DNA of 18,183 nt from an uncultured Eubacterium sp. (GTDB lineage Bacteria > Bacillota_A > Clostridia > Lachnospirales > Lachnospiraceae): contig CAQBGY010000036.1 of the NCBI GenBank assembly GCA_948759685.1, positions 1-18,183 on the forward strand, read 5' to 3'. Positions 1-7,847 of this stretch are shown here, one piece after another. The notes under the pieces are model-generated. The model did not search any database. It had not been told where the DNA came from and was given only the letters and a program-made list of their open reading frames with translations. The position numbers and the translations under genes are program-made. Positions within the stretch are counted from its first letter, which is position 1. The number at the start of each line of letters is the position of its first letter.

Positions 1-3
1 GTG

Positions 4-46
4 GTTGATATTTCGCTCGTTTCCGAGCTCAACAGGGTCACGACCC
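4..46. other. Compact inverted-repeat structure at the left contig edge
   Basis: GTTGA (4-8) pairs with TCAAC (29-33). Inside it GCTCG (15-19) pairs with CGAGC (24-28), and read on the minus strand the loop is a GAAA tetraloop. GGGTC (35-39) faces GACCC (42-46). It sits just downstream of the minus-strand terminator at 52-94. It could be the edge of an interspersed repeat or of a structured RNA that continues beyond the contig. The nature is unknown. Confidence 0.3.
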
Positions 47-51
47 ATAAT

Positions 52-94
52 AAAAAAGTACCGAATATGTGAAATCCACACATATTCGGTACTT
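52..94 (-). terminator. Rho-independent terminator of the SGNH hydrolase gene
   Basis: A perfect 16-bp stem (56-71 with 79-94) with a 7-base loop. On the minus strand it is followed by a run of six T (complement of 52-57). It lies about 60 bases after the stop codon of the minus-strand hydrolase gene. Confidence 0.85.
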
Positions 95-155
95 AACTCA
101 TTCATTAATATATTCATATAATTATTGTATTAAATAACACCTCTAACGCAAGAAA

Positions 156-1358
156 CTATTTCCAAGCTGCTTTTGTGGTTGTACCATAATTCTGAACATA
201 TTGATATAATGTTGCATTGTTATTTTTCACAAATGTATAGTCAGCTGATGTCGGTAAATGATTCGTTCCATCTGCAGCAAGACAATCAGATAAATTAAAT
301 GCCGGTGTAACACTAGTCAGTGTCAAATAAGAAGGAAGTTTTCCAAAAATGACTCTGTAAATTGTTGCTGCCTGCATAATAGAAGCTGCATACTTTGGAT
401 GCTTATAATCGCTACGAATCATCGCTGAAATATTACTTGCTGTGCATGTAATACCATTACCTTTTGTATTATGTAAGTAACTAAATACAACATCACCTGT
501 ATATGCTGCTTTTACATCACCACTTCCCAAATTATATGTCTTACCTCCCGGGACATTGAAACTACTAGCCAAATCATTCTTCATTTTTTCAGCCTGATTA
601 TCGATTTTCGTCTGCAATGTTTCTGCTGCTGAAAGTTTTTTATCTTTCACTGAAGTATATGTCGCATTTATTATATATTTTGTGGCACCATGAGTTGCTC
701 CATTACTTCTTAACTCGTAAATATCTCTACATAAACCACCCTTCCAAGTATTTTTAAAATAATCTCTGGATAATGCTGCGCTTGAATTATTAATATATGA
801 ATTAAAGTTTGCAGTATCTTTTACATTATCAGTTAAATCTTGCAGCACTACATAATCATATGAAATTGGAGTTAACTGTTTTGTATTTGTTTCGTTTGTA
901 TAATCCTTAAACAGAGCACTGGCATACCAATTAAACCTCTTTTTTGCTCTTTCCTCATTAAAAGTGGAAGCCTTACCATCTTTAACTAATGCTGCTTTAT
1001 CCTGTGTTGTCAAACTGTTTTTAAAGTTGGTATAAATACCTCCCGATTTTAAAACTTTATTAATCCACTCACCGTGCTTATATAAAGACTGGCCACTCCA
1101 AGTTAGATAATTTACTACAACACCACTACCTGTCATTTTTCTTAGCAAAAATGGAGTATTGTTATAAAATGTCATGCTATTACCAATACACAATATTTCT
1201 TTCTTGTTATTCACAGCACTTGATGCCGTAATGTTCGGCATCCAATTGTTAGCCGCTCTGGCTGTTTTGACTCCTACACAGGAAAAAATTAACGCACAGG
1301 CTAAAAGACCCGCCATCATTTTCCTTCCGCAATTCTTTTTCATTATTTTTCTTATCAT
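156..1358 (-). CDS. Secreted SGNH/GDSL-type hydrolase-like protein
   Basis: A 400-residue exported protein. The N-terminus has a basic stretch (MIRKIMKKNCGRK) and a hydrophobic core at about 15-30 ending in TARA-A, a good signal peptidase I site near residue 35. Mature-protein motifs fit the SGNH hydrolase fold: CIGNSMT (57-63) as block I with candidate nucleophile Ser61, SGQS near 88-91 for the oxyanion-hole glycine, and SDYKHP (316-321), the D-x-x-H of block V with Asp317 and His320. Such proteins are usually esterases or deacetylases acting on carbohydrates or lipids; the substrate here cannot be told. No strong ribosome site precedes this ATG; Met6 or Met14 (preceded by GGAAGG) are other possible starts. 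It has its own promoter (1482-1509) and terminator (52-94), so it is probably monocistronic. Confidence 0.75.
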   Translation of the reverse strand: MIRKIMKKNCGRKMMAGLLACALIFSCVGVKTARAANNWMPNITASSAVNNKKEILCIGNSMTFYNNTPFLLRKMTGSGVVVNYLTWSGQSLYKHGEWINKVLKSGGIYTNFKNSLTTQDKAALVKDGKASTFNEERAKKRFNWYASALFKDYTNETNTKQLTPISYDYVVLQDLTDNVKDTANFNSYINNSSAALSRDYFKNTWKGGLCRDIYELRSNGATHGATKYIINATYTSVKDKKLSAAETLQTKIDNQAEKMKNDLASSFNVPGGKTYNLGSGDVKAAYTGDVVFSYLHNTKGNGITCTASNISAMIRSDYKHPKYAASIMQAATIYRVIFGKLPSYLTLTSVTPAFNLSDCLAADGTNHLPTSADYTFVKNNNATLYQYVQNYGTTTKAAWK

Positions 1359-1481
1359 ATTGTTTTTCGTTTATCAAAATAATATTAGAAAGGGGTTTGA
1401 TAAAACTCTCCTTTCTTCATATATAATTTTGTTGTATGTCATCTCTAATATCCCCCCACATACATAATAAAATACACTTTT

Positions 1482-1509
1482 ATTTTACATCTTTTCCCAA
1501 ATATGTCAA
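1482..1509 (-). promoter_or_regulatory. Sigma-A type promoter for the SGNH hydrolase gene
   Basis: On the minus strand TTGACA (complement of 1504-1509), a 16-bp spacer and TAAAAT (complement of 1482-1487). It lies between the GNAT gene and the hydrolase gene and would give a 5' leader of about 115 bases containing the hairpin at 1370-1404. Confidence 0.65.
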
Positions 1510-1533
1510 TTTGAGATTTTATTTTAATTGCTC

Positions 1534-2028
1534 TCACGCTCTTCGAAACTTTTCTAATCTGTAATGTCCCTCATCATCTAACTCCTTCACACCATTTTTG
1601 AAATCATATCCAAATTTTCTATAAAACTCCACCGCTGTAATAGATGCAGGAATTTCGATTCTGTCGGCTCTAGTATATAATTCATCTGCTTCCAGCGTTT
1701 TAATAATCAGCCTGCCTATACCTTTTCCATGAAGTTCCGGCAGAACAAAAACTGTCAACAAAATGCTTTCTGTTTCACTTCCCCAAAAGCTGGAAATTGA
1801 ACCGACACCTATGATTTGATTTCCCCTTTCAAATACATACATATGGGCATACGCTGCTACCTGTCTTACCCATGCGGCATCATGGCTCTGTGCCAATTCC
1901 TTCATCGCCTCAATTCCATAATCTTTGCTGTTTACCTCCAAAAAATTTCTAACTATAAGTCTGCTAATTGGTTCTGCATCTTTGTCTTCATATGTTCGAA
2001 TGTTTACATCAAATATTTTTTCTTTCAT
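1534..2028 (-). CDS. GNAT family N-acetyltransferase
   Basis: A 164-residue single-domain GNAT protein. These enzymes move an acetyl group from acetyl-CoA to an amine. The acetyl-CoA pyrophosphate-binding motif A is seen in VFVLPELHGKGIGRLII (Q/R-x-x-G-x-G/A form, here HGKGIG), preceded by the usual beta-strand IGVGSISSF. The C-terminal AVEFYRKFGYDF is the motif B 'FYxKxGF' signature. Start is supported by a strong AGGAGG site a few bases upstream of ATG (2026-2028). It is cytoplasmic; the substrate cannot be assigned. It is one of three GNAT domains in the first 8 kb, all of different sequence. Confidence 0.85.
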   Translation of the reverse strand: MKEKIFDVNIRTYEDKDAEPISRLIVRNFLEVNSKDYGIEAMKELAQSHDAAWVRQVAAYAHMYVFERGNQIIGVGSISSFWGSETESILLTVFVLPELHGKGIGRLIIKTLEADELYTRADRIEIPASITAVEFYRKFGYDFKNGVKELDDEGHYRLEKFRRA

Positions 2029-2144
2029 AACTTACCTCCTATTTTATACTCGAGCAGTCTGGCTCCTTTCCGATTTTGGATAAAGCATCTTGAAGCCCAA
2101 ACTCTCGTTGTTCTTATGCCCTGCAGATGATATTTTATGTAATC

Positions 2145-2181
2145 AAAAAATCGCACCAAGCGTCTATATGCCTGATGCGAT
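2145..2181 (-). terminator. Rho-independent terminator
   Basis: ATCGCA (2150-2155) pairs with TGCGAT (2176-2181), partly extended inwards. Read on the minus strand the stem runs directly into six T (complement of 2145-2150). It would end transcripts coming from the methyltransferase-GNAT gene or from the short ORF at 2282-2344. Confidence 0.6.
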
Positions 2182-2212
2182 AAATATATGATGTAATATA
2201 TAAAAACAGTGA

Positions 2213-2333
2213 TTTACATTCTATCTATGCACAGACATATAAGACCTATCGGTTTATAACTGTGCATGTAATGTGCTATGGTTATAAACTGATATGCCTA
2301 TAATACATGTACATGTAATATCTTGAATGTAAA
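2213..2333. repeat. Long imperfect inverted-repeat element
   Basis: The outer ends TTTACATTC (2213-2221) and GAATGTAAA (2325-2333) are perfect complements, and so are the inner GTTTATAAC (2252-2260) and GTTATAAAC (2281-2289) around a 20-base loop. ATC (2248-2250) pairs with GAT (2291-2293), and G2251 faces T2290, which pairs only if the plus strand is the RNA. The arms between are only partly complementary. It may be a small non-autonomous repeat or a structured RNA. Confidence 0.5.
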
Positions 2334-2344
2334 TTCTGGCTCAT
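2282..2344 (-). CDS. Possible 20-codon ORF (leader peptide or gene remnant)
   Basis: ATG (2342-2344) is preceded by AAGGAGAG (2352-2359) at a suitable distance. The 20-residue product is MSQNLHSRYYMYMYYRHISL, rich in tyrosine and not recognisable. The ORF runs through the right arm of the inverted repeat, so its coding sequence may be accidental. The ribosome site is nearly the same as that of the methyltransferase-GNAT gene, so this may be the front of a lost gene copy. There is no other support. Confidence 0.25.
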   Translation of the reverse strand: MSQNLHSRYYMYMYYRHISL

Positions 2345-2465
2345 TTTTATACTCTCCTTAATTTTTTTGTTATGGTAACATCTAATAAGTAGGATGTCAA
2401 CATTTCTTTTTTATCTAGGGGCTGTTTCCATTTTGGAGATAACCACTCACATTTAAATCTCTCGC

Positions 2466-3530
2466 TTATTTCAATGAGCAAATCATTATATACTCTTCTT
2501 CCTTTTCTTCAACTACCTCGAATCCTAATTTCCTGTACATATCCACCGCATAATTTGCTTTCTGCACAGAAAGAGACACCTGCTTATATCCTTTGTCCTT
2601 TAAAAGCTTCAGCATATCTCTCATAAGTTCGGTACCAATCCCTAAGTTCCTATATTGTTCATAAAGAGATATTGCAAGCGATGGCGTTTCATCATCAACA
2701 TGCCCATAATCATTCATAATACGTACCCATGCTGCACCTACCACCTTCTCTTTTATTTCTGCAACCAGACACCAATCATCAGGCTTCCCGAAATCAGCAA
2801 CATATACCTGCAGTTCCGGTTGTAAGATAATAGATTTCGGTGGTTTATCCATTCCTTTCGGAATAAAAATTGCTTCATATAAAAACTCAGACAAATTTGA
2901 GTATTCACTTTTTCTAATTTCACGGATTGTATAATTCATTGTCCTTACCTTAATTTTACTTCCTAAATATCTGTTAACCCTTTTTTGATAATCTACATAT
3001 TCACTACCAAAGGCTTTTGTCAAAAATTTTTCCTCAACATTTACAATCTGCAAATGAAACATAACCATTGCAAACACTGATACAAACAGCAATCCCCAAT
3101 TAAAGAACATAAGCGCAATTCCTATATAAACCAAATCAAATCCAAGAAATGCCGGATTACGGCTAATCTGATAAATTCCACTTGTAACCAGTTCTGTCTC
3201 ATCCGTTTCAGATACTCCTGCTCTCCAGCTGTCTCTCATGGTTAAAACCGATATGACGAACACAGTAACACCAATAAAACCGATGCATATACCCAATATT
3301 CTTACGCTAATAGGAAATTTTGTAGTATGTAGATATATACTGACGACTTCAATAATCGGTACAAGAATCGTCACGACTTTCATCATGTTTTCAATGATTT
3401 TTACAGTTCCAACTTTTCCTTTTCCGATTTGATTTGTCTGGATTCCTTTTTTCCTTTGAAATCCCATTTTGAGAAAGTAACACCCGTAGAATATTAGTAA
3501 TATTGTAATTCCTGATATCTGAAATAGCAT
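2466..3530 (-). CDS. ICMT-like membrane methyltransferase fused to a GNAT acetyltransferase
   Basis: A 354-residue two-domain protein. Residues 1-190 hold several membrane segments (about 3-21, 52-68, 75-97, 128-160) and the isoprenylcysteine carboxyl methyltransferase/PEMT signature: SGIYQISRNPAFLGF (117-131), then NVEEKFL (164-170) and FGSEYVDYQKRVNRYL (174-189), which build the SAM site. Residues 198-354 are a GNAT domain with QYRNLGIGTELMRDML as motif A and AVDMYRKLGFEVV at the C-terminal end. AAGGAGAG lies upstream of ATG 3530. Met198 also has AAGG just before it (2944-2947), so a free GNAT domain could be made from an internal start at 2939. Neither substrate is known. Bacterial ICMT-like proteins often methylate small molecules or lipids rather than prenylated proteins. 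Confidence 0.8.
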   Translation of the reverse strand: MLFQISGITILLIFYGCYFLKMGFQRKKGIQTNQIGKGKVGTVKIIENMMKVVTILVPIIEVVSIYLHTTKFPISVRILGICIGFIGVTVFVISVLTMRDSWRAGVSETDETELVTSGIYQISRNPAFLGFDLVYIGIALMFFNWGLLFVSVFAMVMFHLQIVNVEEKFLTKAFGSEYVDYQKRVNRYLGSKIKVRTMNYTIREIRKSEYSNLSEFLYEAIFIPKGMDKPPKSIILQPELQVYVADFGKPDDWCLVAEIKEKVVGAAWVRIMNDYGHVDDETPSLAISLYEQYRNLGIGTELMRDMLKLLKDKGYKQVSLSVQKANYAVDMYRKLGFEVVEEKEEEYIMICSLK

Positions 3531-3809
3531 GTTATACTCTCCTTGTGTTTTAATTTCTAATTTTAAAATCTATATTTTACGCCCCTTGATTCAGCATATA
3601 TAATTTATTTTTGTTTCTCTTTCGATATCATATCATATATTTGTAAATGGTACTACTTGTGTTAACTTTTTATTGCAGTAAAACTCAAGATATTTTAAAA
3701 TAAGAGAGAACTTGTTTGAATAAGTTATTTATATATAGATAACTTTACGAATACTGATATGAAACATTTTACAACTTATATGATAAGGAAACTAAAGGGA
3801 GATTTTTAA

Positions 3810-4169
3810 ATGGGATGTTTAGGTAATATTTTATGGTTTATATTTGGAGGATTCATCAGTGGATTGAGTTGGGCATGCACTGGTTTATTATGGTGTATTA
3901 CTATCGTGGGGATACCCATTGGCTTGCAATGTTTTAAATTTGCAACACTTAGTTTCTTCCCCTTTGGAAAAGATGTCGTCTATGGTGGTGGGGCAGCTTC
4001 ATTTTTAGTTAATATATTATGGATTTTTTTATCCGGATTCGTATTAGCCGTTGAACACTTTGTAATAGGATGCCTGCTGTGTATTACTATCATCGGTATT
4101 CCATTTGGGTTGCAAATGTTTAAAATTGCGAAGTTGTCCTTAATGCCGTTTGGAGCGAAAATAAATTAA
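3810..4169 (+). CDS. yccF: YccF domain inner-membrane protein
   Basis: A 119-residue membrane protein of the YccF (DUF307) family and the only plus-strand gene in the window. It shows the family's internal duplication: NILWFIFGGFISGL...CITIVGIPIGLQCFKFATLSFFPFG (6-53) is repeated as NILWIFLSGFVLAV...CITIIGIPFGLQMFKIAKLSLMPFG (68-116). Each half contributes hydrophobic segments and ends in the conserved PFG. The length matches small YccF homologues. The start has a reasonable purine-rich site (AAGGGAG). Function is not established for the family. It runs toward the two minus-strand tRNA genes, and the plus-strand hairpin at 4361 may stop its transcript. Confidence 0.85.
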   Translation: MGCLGNILWFIFGGFISGLSWACTGLLWCITIVGIPIGLQCFKFATLSFFPFGKDVVYGGGAASFLVNILWIFLSGFVLAVEHFVIGCLLCITIIGIPFGLQMFKIAKLSLMPFGAKIN

Positions 4170-4193
4170 AGAAATTTGGCTTTATACTCAAAA

Positions 4194-4277
4194 TGGGCAG
4201 GGTTGGACTCGAACCAACGTTGTTTCTAATGTAACGGATTTACAGTCCGCCGCCTTCGCCACTAGGCATACCTGCCC
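4194..4277 (-). tRNA. tRNA-Tyr (GTA)
   Basis: An 84-base class II tRNA with a long variable arm. The acceptor stem GGGCAGG/CCTGCCC and discriminator A are complete, the anticodon loop CTGTAAA gives anticodon GTA, and the T-arm GGTTCGAGTCC is intact. CCA is not encoded. It follows tRNA-Glu by four bases, so both are cut from one transcript. Confidence 0.95.
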
Positions 4278-4281
4278 CTAA

Positions 4282-4354
4282 TGATCCCTGCCGGACTTGA
4301 ACCGGGCATCCCAGCCTTGAAAGGGCTGTGTCCTAACCTTTAGACTAAGGGACC
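4282..4354 (-). tRNA. tRNA-Glu (TTC)
   Basis: A 73-base tRNA. The acceptor stem GGTCCCT pairs with AGGGATC (one G-T pair), the anticodon loop CTTTCAA gives anticodon TTC, and the T-arm GGTTCAAGTCC is intact. CCA is not encoded. It is the first gene of the Glu-Tyr tRNA pair. Confidence 0.95.
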
Positions 4355-4360
4355 TTATTT

Positions 4361-4394
4361 GCAGACTCGTTGATTTGAGTCTGCTTTATTTTAT
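4361..4394 (+). terminator. Hairpin followed by T-rich tract, plus strand
   Basis: A perfect 8-bp stem GCAGACTC (4361-4368)/GAGTCTGC (4377-4384), then TTTATTTTAT. In the plus direction it would stop yccF transcripts that have run through the tRNA genes. On the minus strand the hairpin lies six bases upstream of tRNA-Glu and could instead be a leader hairpin of the tRNA transcript. Confidence 0.55.
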
Positions 4395-4460
4395 GCACTA
4401 ATTTTCACATATTTTTCTTTCCTCCAATCAATTCTTAATATTTTTGGTTCGCTGAGCAGT

Positions 4461-4493
4461 AAAAAACCGCCTATCTCTCAAAAAGATAAGCGG
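4461..4493 (-). terminator. Rho-independent terminator of the asnS-asnA operon
   Basis: On the minus strand a 9-bp stem (4485-4493 with 4467-4475, one G-T pair) is followed directly by six T (complement of 4461-4466). It lies about 130 bases after the asnA stop codon. Confidence 0.8.
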
Positions 4494-4624
4494 CTACTAA
4501 AAATTCTAGTTTTTTATTTTGTCATTCTTCTAGTAGTCGAAAAATGTGACTTTCTTTTGCTAGAAGAGTTATTTGAATCTATTTACAGATTGGTCCAATT
4601 ACTCTATAATTTTTTCTCATTCCA

Positions 4625-5635
4625 TCAAAGAATCGTAATTCCCTTCTTTGCTGCATATTCTATATCCTCTTTTAGCCAAATAGAACATTGAACTTCACCA
4701 ATATGACATTTTCTAAGGAAGAACATACATATACGGCTCTGTCCGATTCCACCACCAACAGTGTATGGAAGTTTCTTATCTAAAATCGCTTTTTGGAAAG
4801 GAAGTTCTGCTCTCTCCTGACAGCCTGCCTTCTCAAGCTGCTCACGCAAACTATCTTCATCCACGCGAATTCCCATAGATGAGAGTTCTAATGAAATATC
4901 ATTTACCGGATAATACACGATGATATCACCATTAAGCTGCCAGTCATCATAGTCCGGCGCACGTCCATCATGCTTCTCACCACTCTTTAGAAAGTCACCA
5001 ATCTTCATAAGGAAAATTGCACCATATTCTTTTGCTGCCTCATACTCTCTCTGATGTGCATCAAGGTCAGGCCACTTATCCTCCAGTTCCTGCGTTGTAA
5101 TAAAGCGAATTTCCTCCGGAAGAATACACTGAACATAGTCATAATTATTTGCCACATATTTCTCTGTCACACGAAGAGCTTCATAAACAGCTTTTACAAT
5201 CTCTTTCAAAGTCTTCTCATTGCGTTCAGATTTGTCGATAATACGCTCCCAATCCCATTGATCAACATAAATAGAGTGGATATTGTCCGTGTCCTCATCA
5301 CGGCGAATGGCGTTCATATCTGTATAAAGTCCTTCACCTACACGAAAACCATAGCGTCCTAAAGCCATTCTCTTCCACTTTGCAAGGGAATGAACTATTT
5401 CAACTTCTGCTTCCTGCTGCTCTCTTATTCCGAAAGAAACCGGTCTCTCCACACCATTTAAATTGTCATTCAGTCCGGATTTCGGCTCAACAAACAGAGG
5501 TGCTGTTACTCGATACAAATTCAGTTGTGCTGTCAACTGAGATTGAAAAAAATCCTTTACTTTTTTTATTGCTATCTGCGTTTCTTTTAAGTTAAGGGCT
5601 GACTTGTACCCTTCTGGAATATACATTCTGCTCAT
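4625..5635 (-). CDS. asnA: Aspartate--ammonia ligase (asparagine synthetase A)
   Basis: Makes asparagine from aspartate, ammonia and ATP in the cytoplasm. The protein belongs to the class II aminoacyl-tRNA synthetase-like fold: LTAQLNLYRVTAPLFVEP near the N-terminus, then SGLNDNLNGVERPVSF, a hallmark of AsnA, VDQWDWERII in the middle, and the C-terminal GGGIGQSRICMFFLRKCHIGEVQ, the motif-3-like ATP site. The length of about 336 residues is normal. I place the start at the ATG of MSRMYIPEG because GGGAGG lies eight bases before it; an in-frame ATG nine codons upstream (5662) has no such site. It follows asnS in the same direction, so a shared asparagine and Asn-tRNA operon is likely, ended by the terminator at 4461. 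Confidence 0.93.
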   Translation of the reverse strand: MSRMYIPEGYKSALNLKETQIAIKKVKDFFQSQLTAQLNLYRVTAPLFVEPKSGLNDNLNGVERPVSFGIREQQEAEVEIVHSLAKWKRMALGRYGFRVGEGLYTDMNAIRRDEDTDNIHSIYVDQWDWERIIDKSERNEKTLKEIVKAVYEALRVTEKYVANNYDYVQCILPEEIRFITTQELEDKWPDLDAHQREYEAAKEYGAIFLMKIGDFLKSGEKHDGRAPDYDDWQLNGDIIVYYPVNDISLELSSMGIRVDEDSLREQLEKAGCQERAELPFQKAILDKKLPYTVGGGIGQSRICMFFLRKCHIGEVQCSIWLKEDIEYAAKKGITIL

Positions 5636-5680
5636 CCCAAAAACCTCCCGCTTTTCTATCATATCTATCCGTCACTTCTC

Positions 5681-7081
5681 CTAAAGTTCGCAACTTCCTA
5701 CTGTTCTTGGAAAAGGAATTACGTCACGAATATTTCCCATACCTGTAAGGTACATTACACATCTCTCAAAACCTAAACCAAATCCTGCGTGACGTGATGA
5801 ACCATATTTGCGAAGATCAAGATAGAATCCATAATCCTCTTCTTTCAATCCACACTCTTTCATTCGTTCAACAAGCACATCATAATTATCCTCTCTCTGA
5901 GAACCACCGATAATCTCTCCAATTCCCGGCACAAGACAATCCATTGCCGCAACTGTTTTCCCATCCTCATTCAGTTTCATATAGAATGCTTTGATTTCCT
6001 TTGGATAATCCGTAACAAATACCGGACGACCAAATACCTTCTCTGTAAGATATCTCTCATGCTCTGTCTGAAGATCACATCCCCAACTCACCTTATATTC
6101 GAACTTATCGTTATGTTTCTCAAGTTCTGCAATAGCCTCTGTATATGTGATACGTCCAAAATCAGATGTTACAACATGATTCAGTCTGTCCAAAAGTCCT
6201 TTATCAATAAACTGGTTAAAGAACTGCATCTCTTCCGGTGCATGCTCTAAAACATAATTAATCACATACTTAAGCATATCCTCTGCAAGTGCCATATCAT
6301 CATCAAGATCCGCAAATGAAATCTCAGGCTCAATCATCCAGAATTCTGCTGCATGACGCGTTGTATTGGAATTTTCTGCTCTAAATGTAGGTCCAAAGGT
6401 ATAAATATTCTTAAATGCCTGTGCATATGTCTCACCATTTAACTGACCTGATACCGTAAGGTTTGTCGCCTTACCAAAGAAATCTTCTGAATATTCAATG
6501 TTTCCCTTCTCATGCTTTGGAATATTATTTAAATCCATTGTTGTCACCTGGAACATTTCACCGGCACCTTCGCAGTCACTTCCCGTAATAATTGGTGTAT
6601 GCACATACACGAAATCTCTCTCCTGAAAGAACTTATGAATTGCATATGCACAAAGGGAACGAACCCTAAATACAGCCTGAAATGTATTTGTTCGCGCTCT
6701 AAGATGGGACTGTGTACGTAAAAACTCCATCGAATGACGTTTTGGCTGAATCGGATAATTCGGTGTGGATGTTCCTTCTACCACAATCTTTGTTGCCTGA
6801 ATTTCAAATGGCTGCTTTGCATCCGGTGTCAATGTTACAACTCCCGTTGCATAGACTGCTGCGCCTACATTCAGATGAGCAATCTCATCAAAATTATCTA
6901 TAACATCCTTGCTGAATACCACCTGAACAGAATTAAAGAACGTCCCGTCTGCTAATACAAGAAAACCAAATGTTTTAGAATCTCTGATATTTCTAATCCA
7001 ACCAGTAATAGTAACTTCCTGCCCTCCTAATTCTGCATATGTTTTATACAATATCCTTACATCAATACTTTTAGTACTCAT
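5681..7081 (-). CDS. asnS: Asparagine--tRNA ligase
   Basis: Charges tRNA-Asn with asparagine. The 466-residue length is typical for bacterial AsnRS. An N-terminal OB-fold anticodon-binding domain (about 10-100, [19 protein letters not shown]) is followed by the class IIb catalytic core: motif 1 region around [18 protein letters not shown], motif 2 [21 protein letters not shown], and motif 3 [27 protein letters not shown] near the C-terminus. Start ATG (7079-7081) is preceded by GGAG (GGATTAGGAGATTAAGTGA upstream). It is first in the asnS-asnA operon. A structured repeat (7118-7262) lies just upstream, but no T-box motif was seen there. Confidence 0.96.
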   Translation of the reverse strand: MSTKSIDVRILYKTYAELGGQEVTITGWIRNIRDSKTFGFLVLADGTFFNSVQVVFSKDVIDNFDEIAHLNVGAAVYATGVVTLTPDAKQPFEIQATKIVVEGTSTPNYPIQPKRHSMEFLRTQSHLRARTNTFQAVFRVRSLCAYAIHKFFQERDFVYVHTPIITGSDCEGAGEMFQVTTMDLNNIPKHEKGNIEYSEDFFGKATNLTVSGQLNGETYAQAFKNIYTFGPTFRAENSNTTRHAAEFWMIEPEISFADLDDDMALAEDMLKYVINYVLEHAPEEMQFFNQFIDKGLLDRLNHVVTSDFGRITYTEAIAELEKHNDKFEYKVSWGCDLQTEHERYLTEKVFGRPVFVTDYPKEIKAFYMKLNEDGKTVAAMDCLVPGIGEIIGGSQREDNYDVLVERMKECGLKEEDYGFYLDLRKYGSSRHAGFGLGFERCVMYLTGMGNIRDVIPFPRTVGSCEL

Positions 7082-7117
7082 TTCACTTAATCTCCTAATC
7101 CGTTATTCATCAATTTG

Positions 7118-7262
7118 GGTAACAGTTCAGCCATGCGATATAAGGCGCATATGGCATATGACTGCTTGCAGGCAATATGTTATATGCGTTTTATATCATA
7201 TGATGAACAACCACAGCGAAGGAAATCCGCAGGATTTTCGAGCTGATGGCTGAACTGTTGCC
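7118..7262 (+). repeat. 145-bp structured inverted-repeat element between asnS and a GNAT gene
   Basis: The outer stem pairs 7118-7134 with 7246-7262 (17 bp, one T-G pair). Inside, a 23-bp stem pairs 7137-7159 with 7175-7197 (four G-T pairs), and a small hairpin AAATCC/GGATTT lies at 7223-7237, forming a three-way junction. All five non-Watson-Crick pairs are G-U if the plus strand is the RNA; on the minus strand they become A/C mismatches. It is probably an interspersed repeat or structured RNA, with no coding content. Confidence 0.6.
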
Positions 7263-7313
7263 AACTTAGGAAGAAAAACCTCAATTTATTATACGATTTC
7301 TCTCACTCCTCTA

Positions 7314-7847
7314 TCAAATGTCATTGTAACAAATCACTAATTTTTTGTCCATAATTTCATAAACCAACTTCACATCATTTGCCAATTCGTATATTCCATG
7401 CCCAACAGTTTTATAGCCTCTATTCTCGTATAAACATACTGCCGGAAGTGAAGCATCTAAGATGGCTTTATCATACTTTTTTGCAATTTCTGTTTCCAAG
7501 CAATTTATAATATACGAACCACAGCCTTGTTTTTGATGAGAGGGCAACACATATACCCCTGTAATATGATTATCGTTAAAGCAGCCTGTCCCGACAATCA
7601 CGTTTCCATCCATTAATACCCCCATATTTCCAGACGCTATTCCGTCTAAAATGTGTTCTTTGCTATGGTGATGGCAAAAGAAATCTACCACTTCTTTTGG
7701 ATAATACTTTGGGTATACCGTTTTGATTGTTGTTTGTAAAAGACTGTAAATAGCGTTTGCCATGTCAGAGGTTGCTGTTATGTATTTCATGCCTGATTTT
7801 AAGTGTAGTATTGATATATCTGATCTGTTATTGTTTGTAAATTTCAC
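7314..7847 (-). CDS. GNAT family N-acetyltransferase
   Basis: A GNAT domain with GVYVLPSHQKQGCGSYII as acetyl-CoA-binding motif A (Q-K-Q-G-C-G), the preceding strand VIVGTGCFNDNHITG, and AVCLYENRGYKTVGHGIYEL near the end, which matches the 'LYexxGY' motif B. The full reading frame opens with GTG at 7847 and overlaps the upstream gene by 20 bases. The second possible start, ATG at 7790 (MKYITATSDM), fits better where GNAT domains usually begin, so the real protein may be about 158 residues. The substrate is unknown. It is probably co-transcribed with the 7828-8361 gene. Confidence 0.8.
   Translation of the reverse strand: MKFTNNNRSDISILHLKSGMKYITATSDMANAIYSLLQTTIKTVYPKYYPKEVVDFFCHHHSKEHILDGIASGNMGVLMDGNVIVGTGCFNDNHITGVYVLPSHQKQGCGSYIINCLETEIAKKYDKAILDASLPAVCLYENRGYKTVGHGIYELANDVKLVYEIMDKKLVICYNDI

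Larger units (their letters stand above)
2029..2465. other. 437-bp intergenic region with terminator, inverted-repeat element and possible 20-codon ORF
   Basis: No full-size gene is visible. From left to right: about 110 bases with no recognised signal, a minus-strand terminator (2145-2181), an imperfect long inverted repeat (2213-2333), a short minus-strand ORF with a good ribosome site (2282-2344), and about 120 AT-rich bases up to the end of the methyltransferase-GNAT gene. The string TTATACTCTCCTT at 2347-2359 recurs at 3533-3545, where it carries the ribosome site of the methyltransferase-GNAT gene. Confidence 0.5.

Noticed and set aside
1174..1467. Plus-strand reading frame over the signal-peptide region of the SGNH hydrolase
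   Set aside because: It is antisense to a gene with clear motifs and has no good ribosome site or recognisable protein features.
4194..4354. tRNA genes as an integration site for a mobile element
   Set aside because: No duplicated tRNA 3' end and no integrase gene seen; the defence island lies 6 kb away.
7082..7313. T-box riboswitch for asnS-asnA
   Set aside because: The conserved TGGNACCGCG antiterminator motif is absent on the minus strand; the structure present is a symmetric repeat favouring the plus strand.
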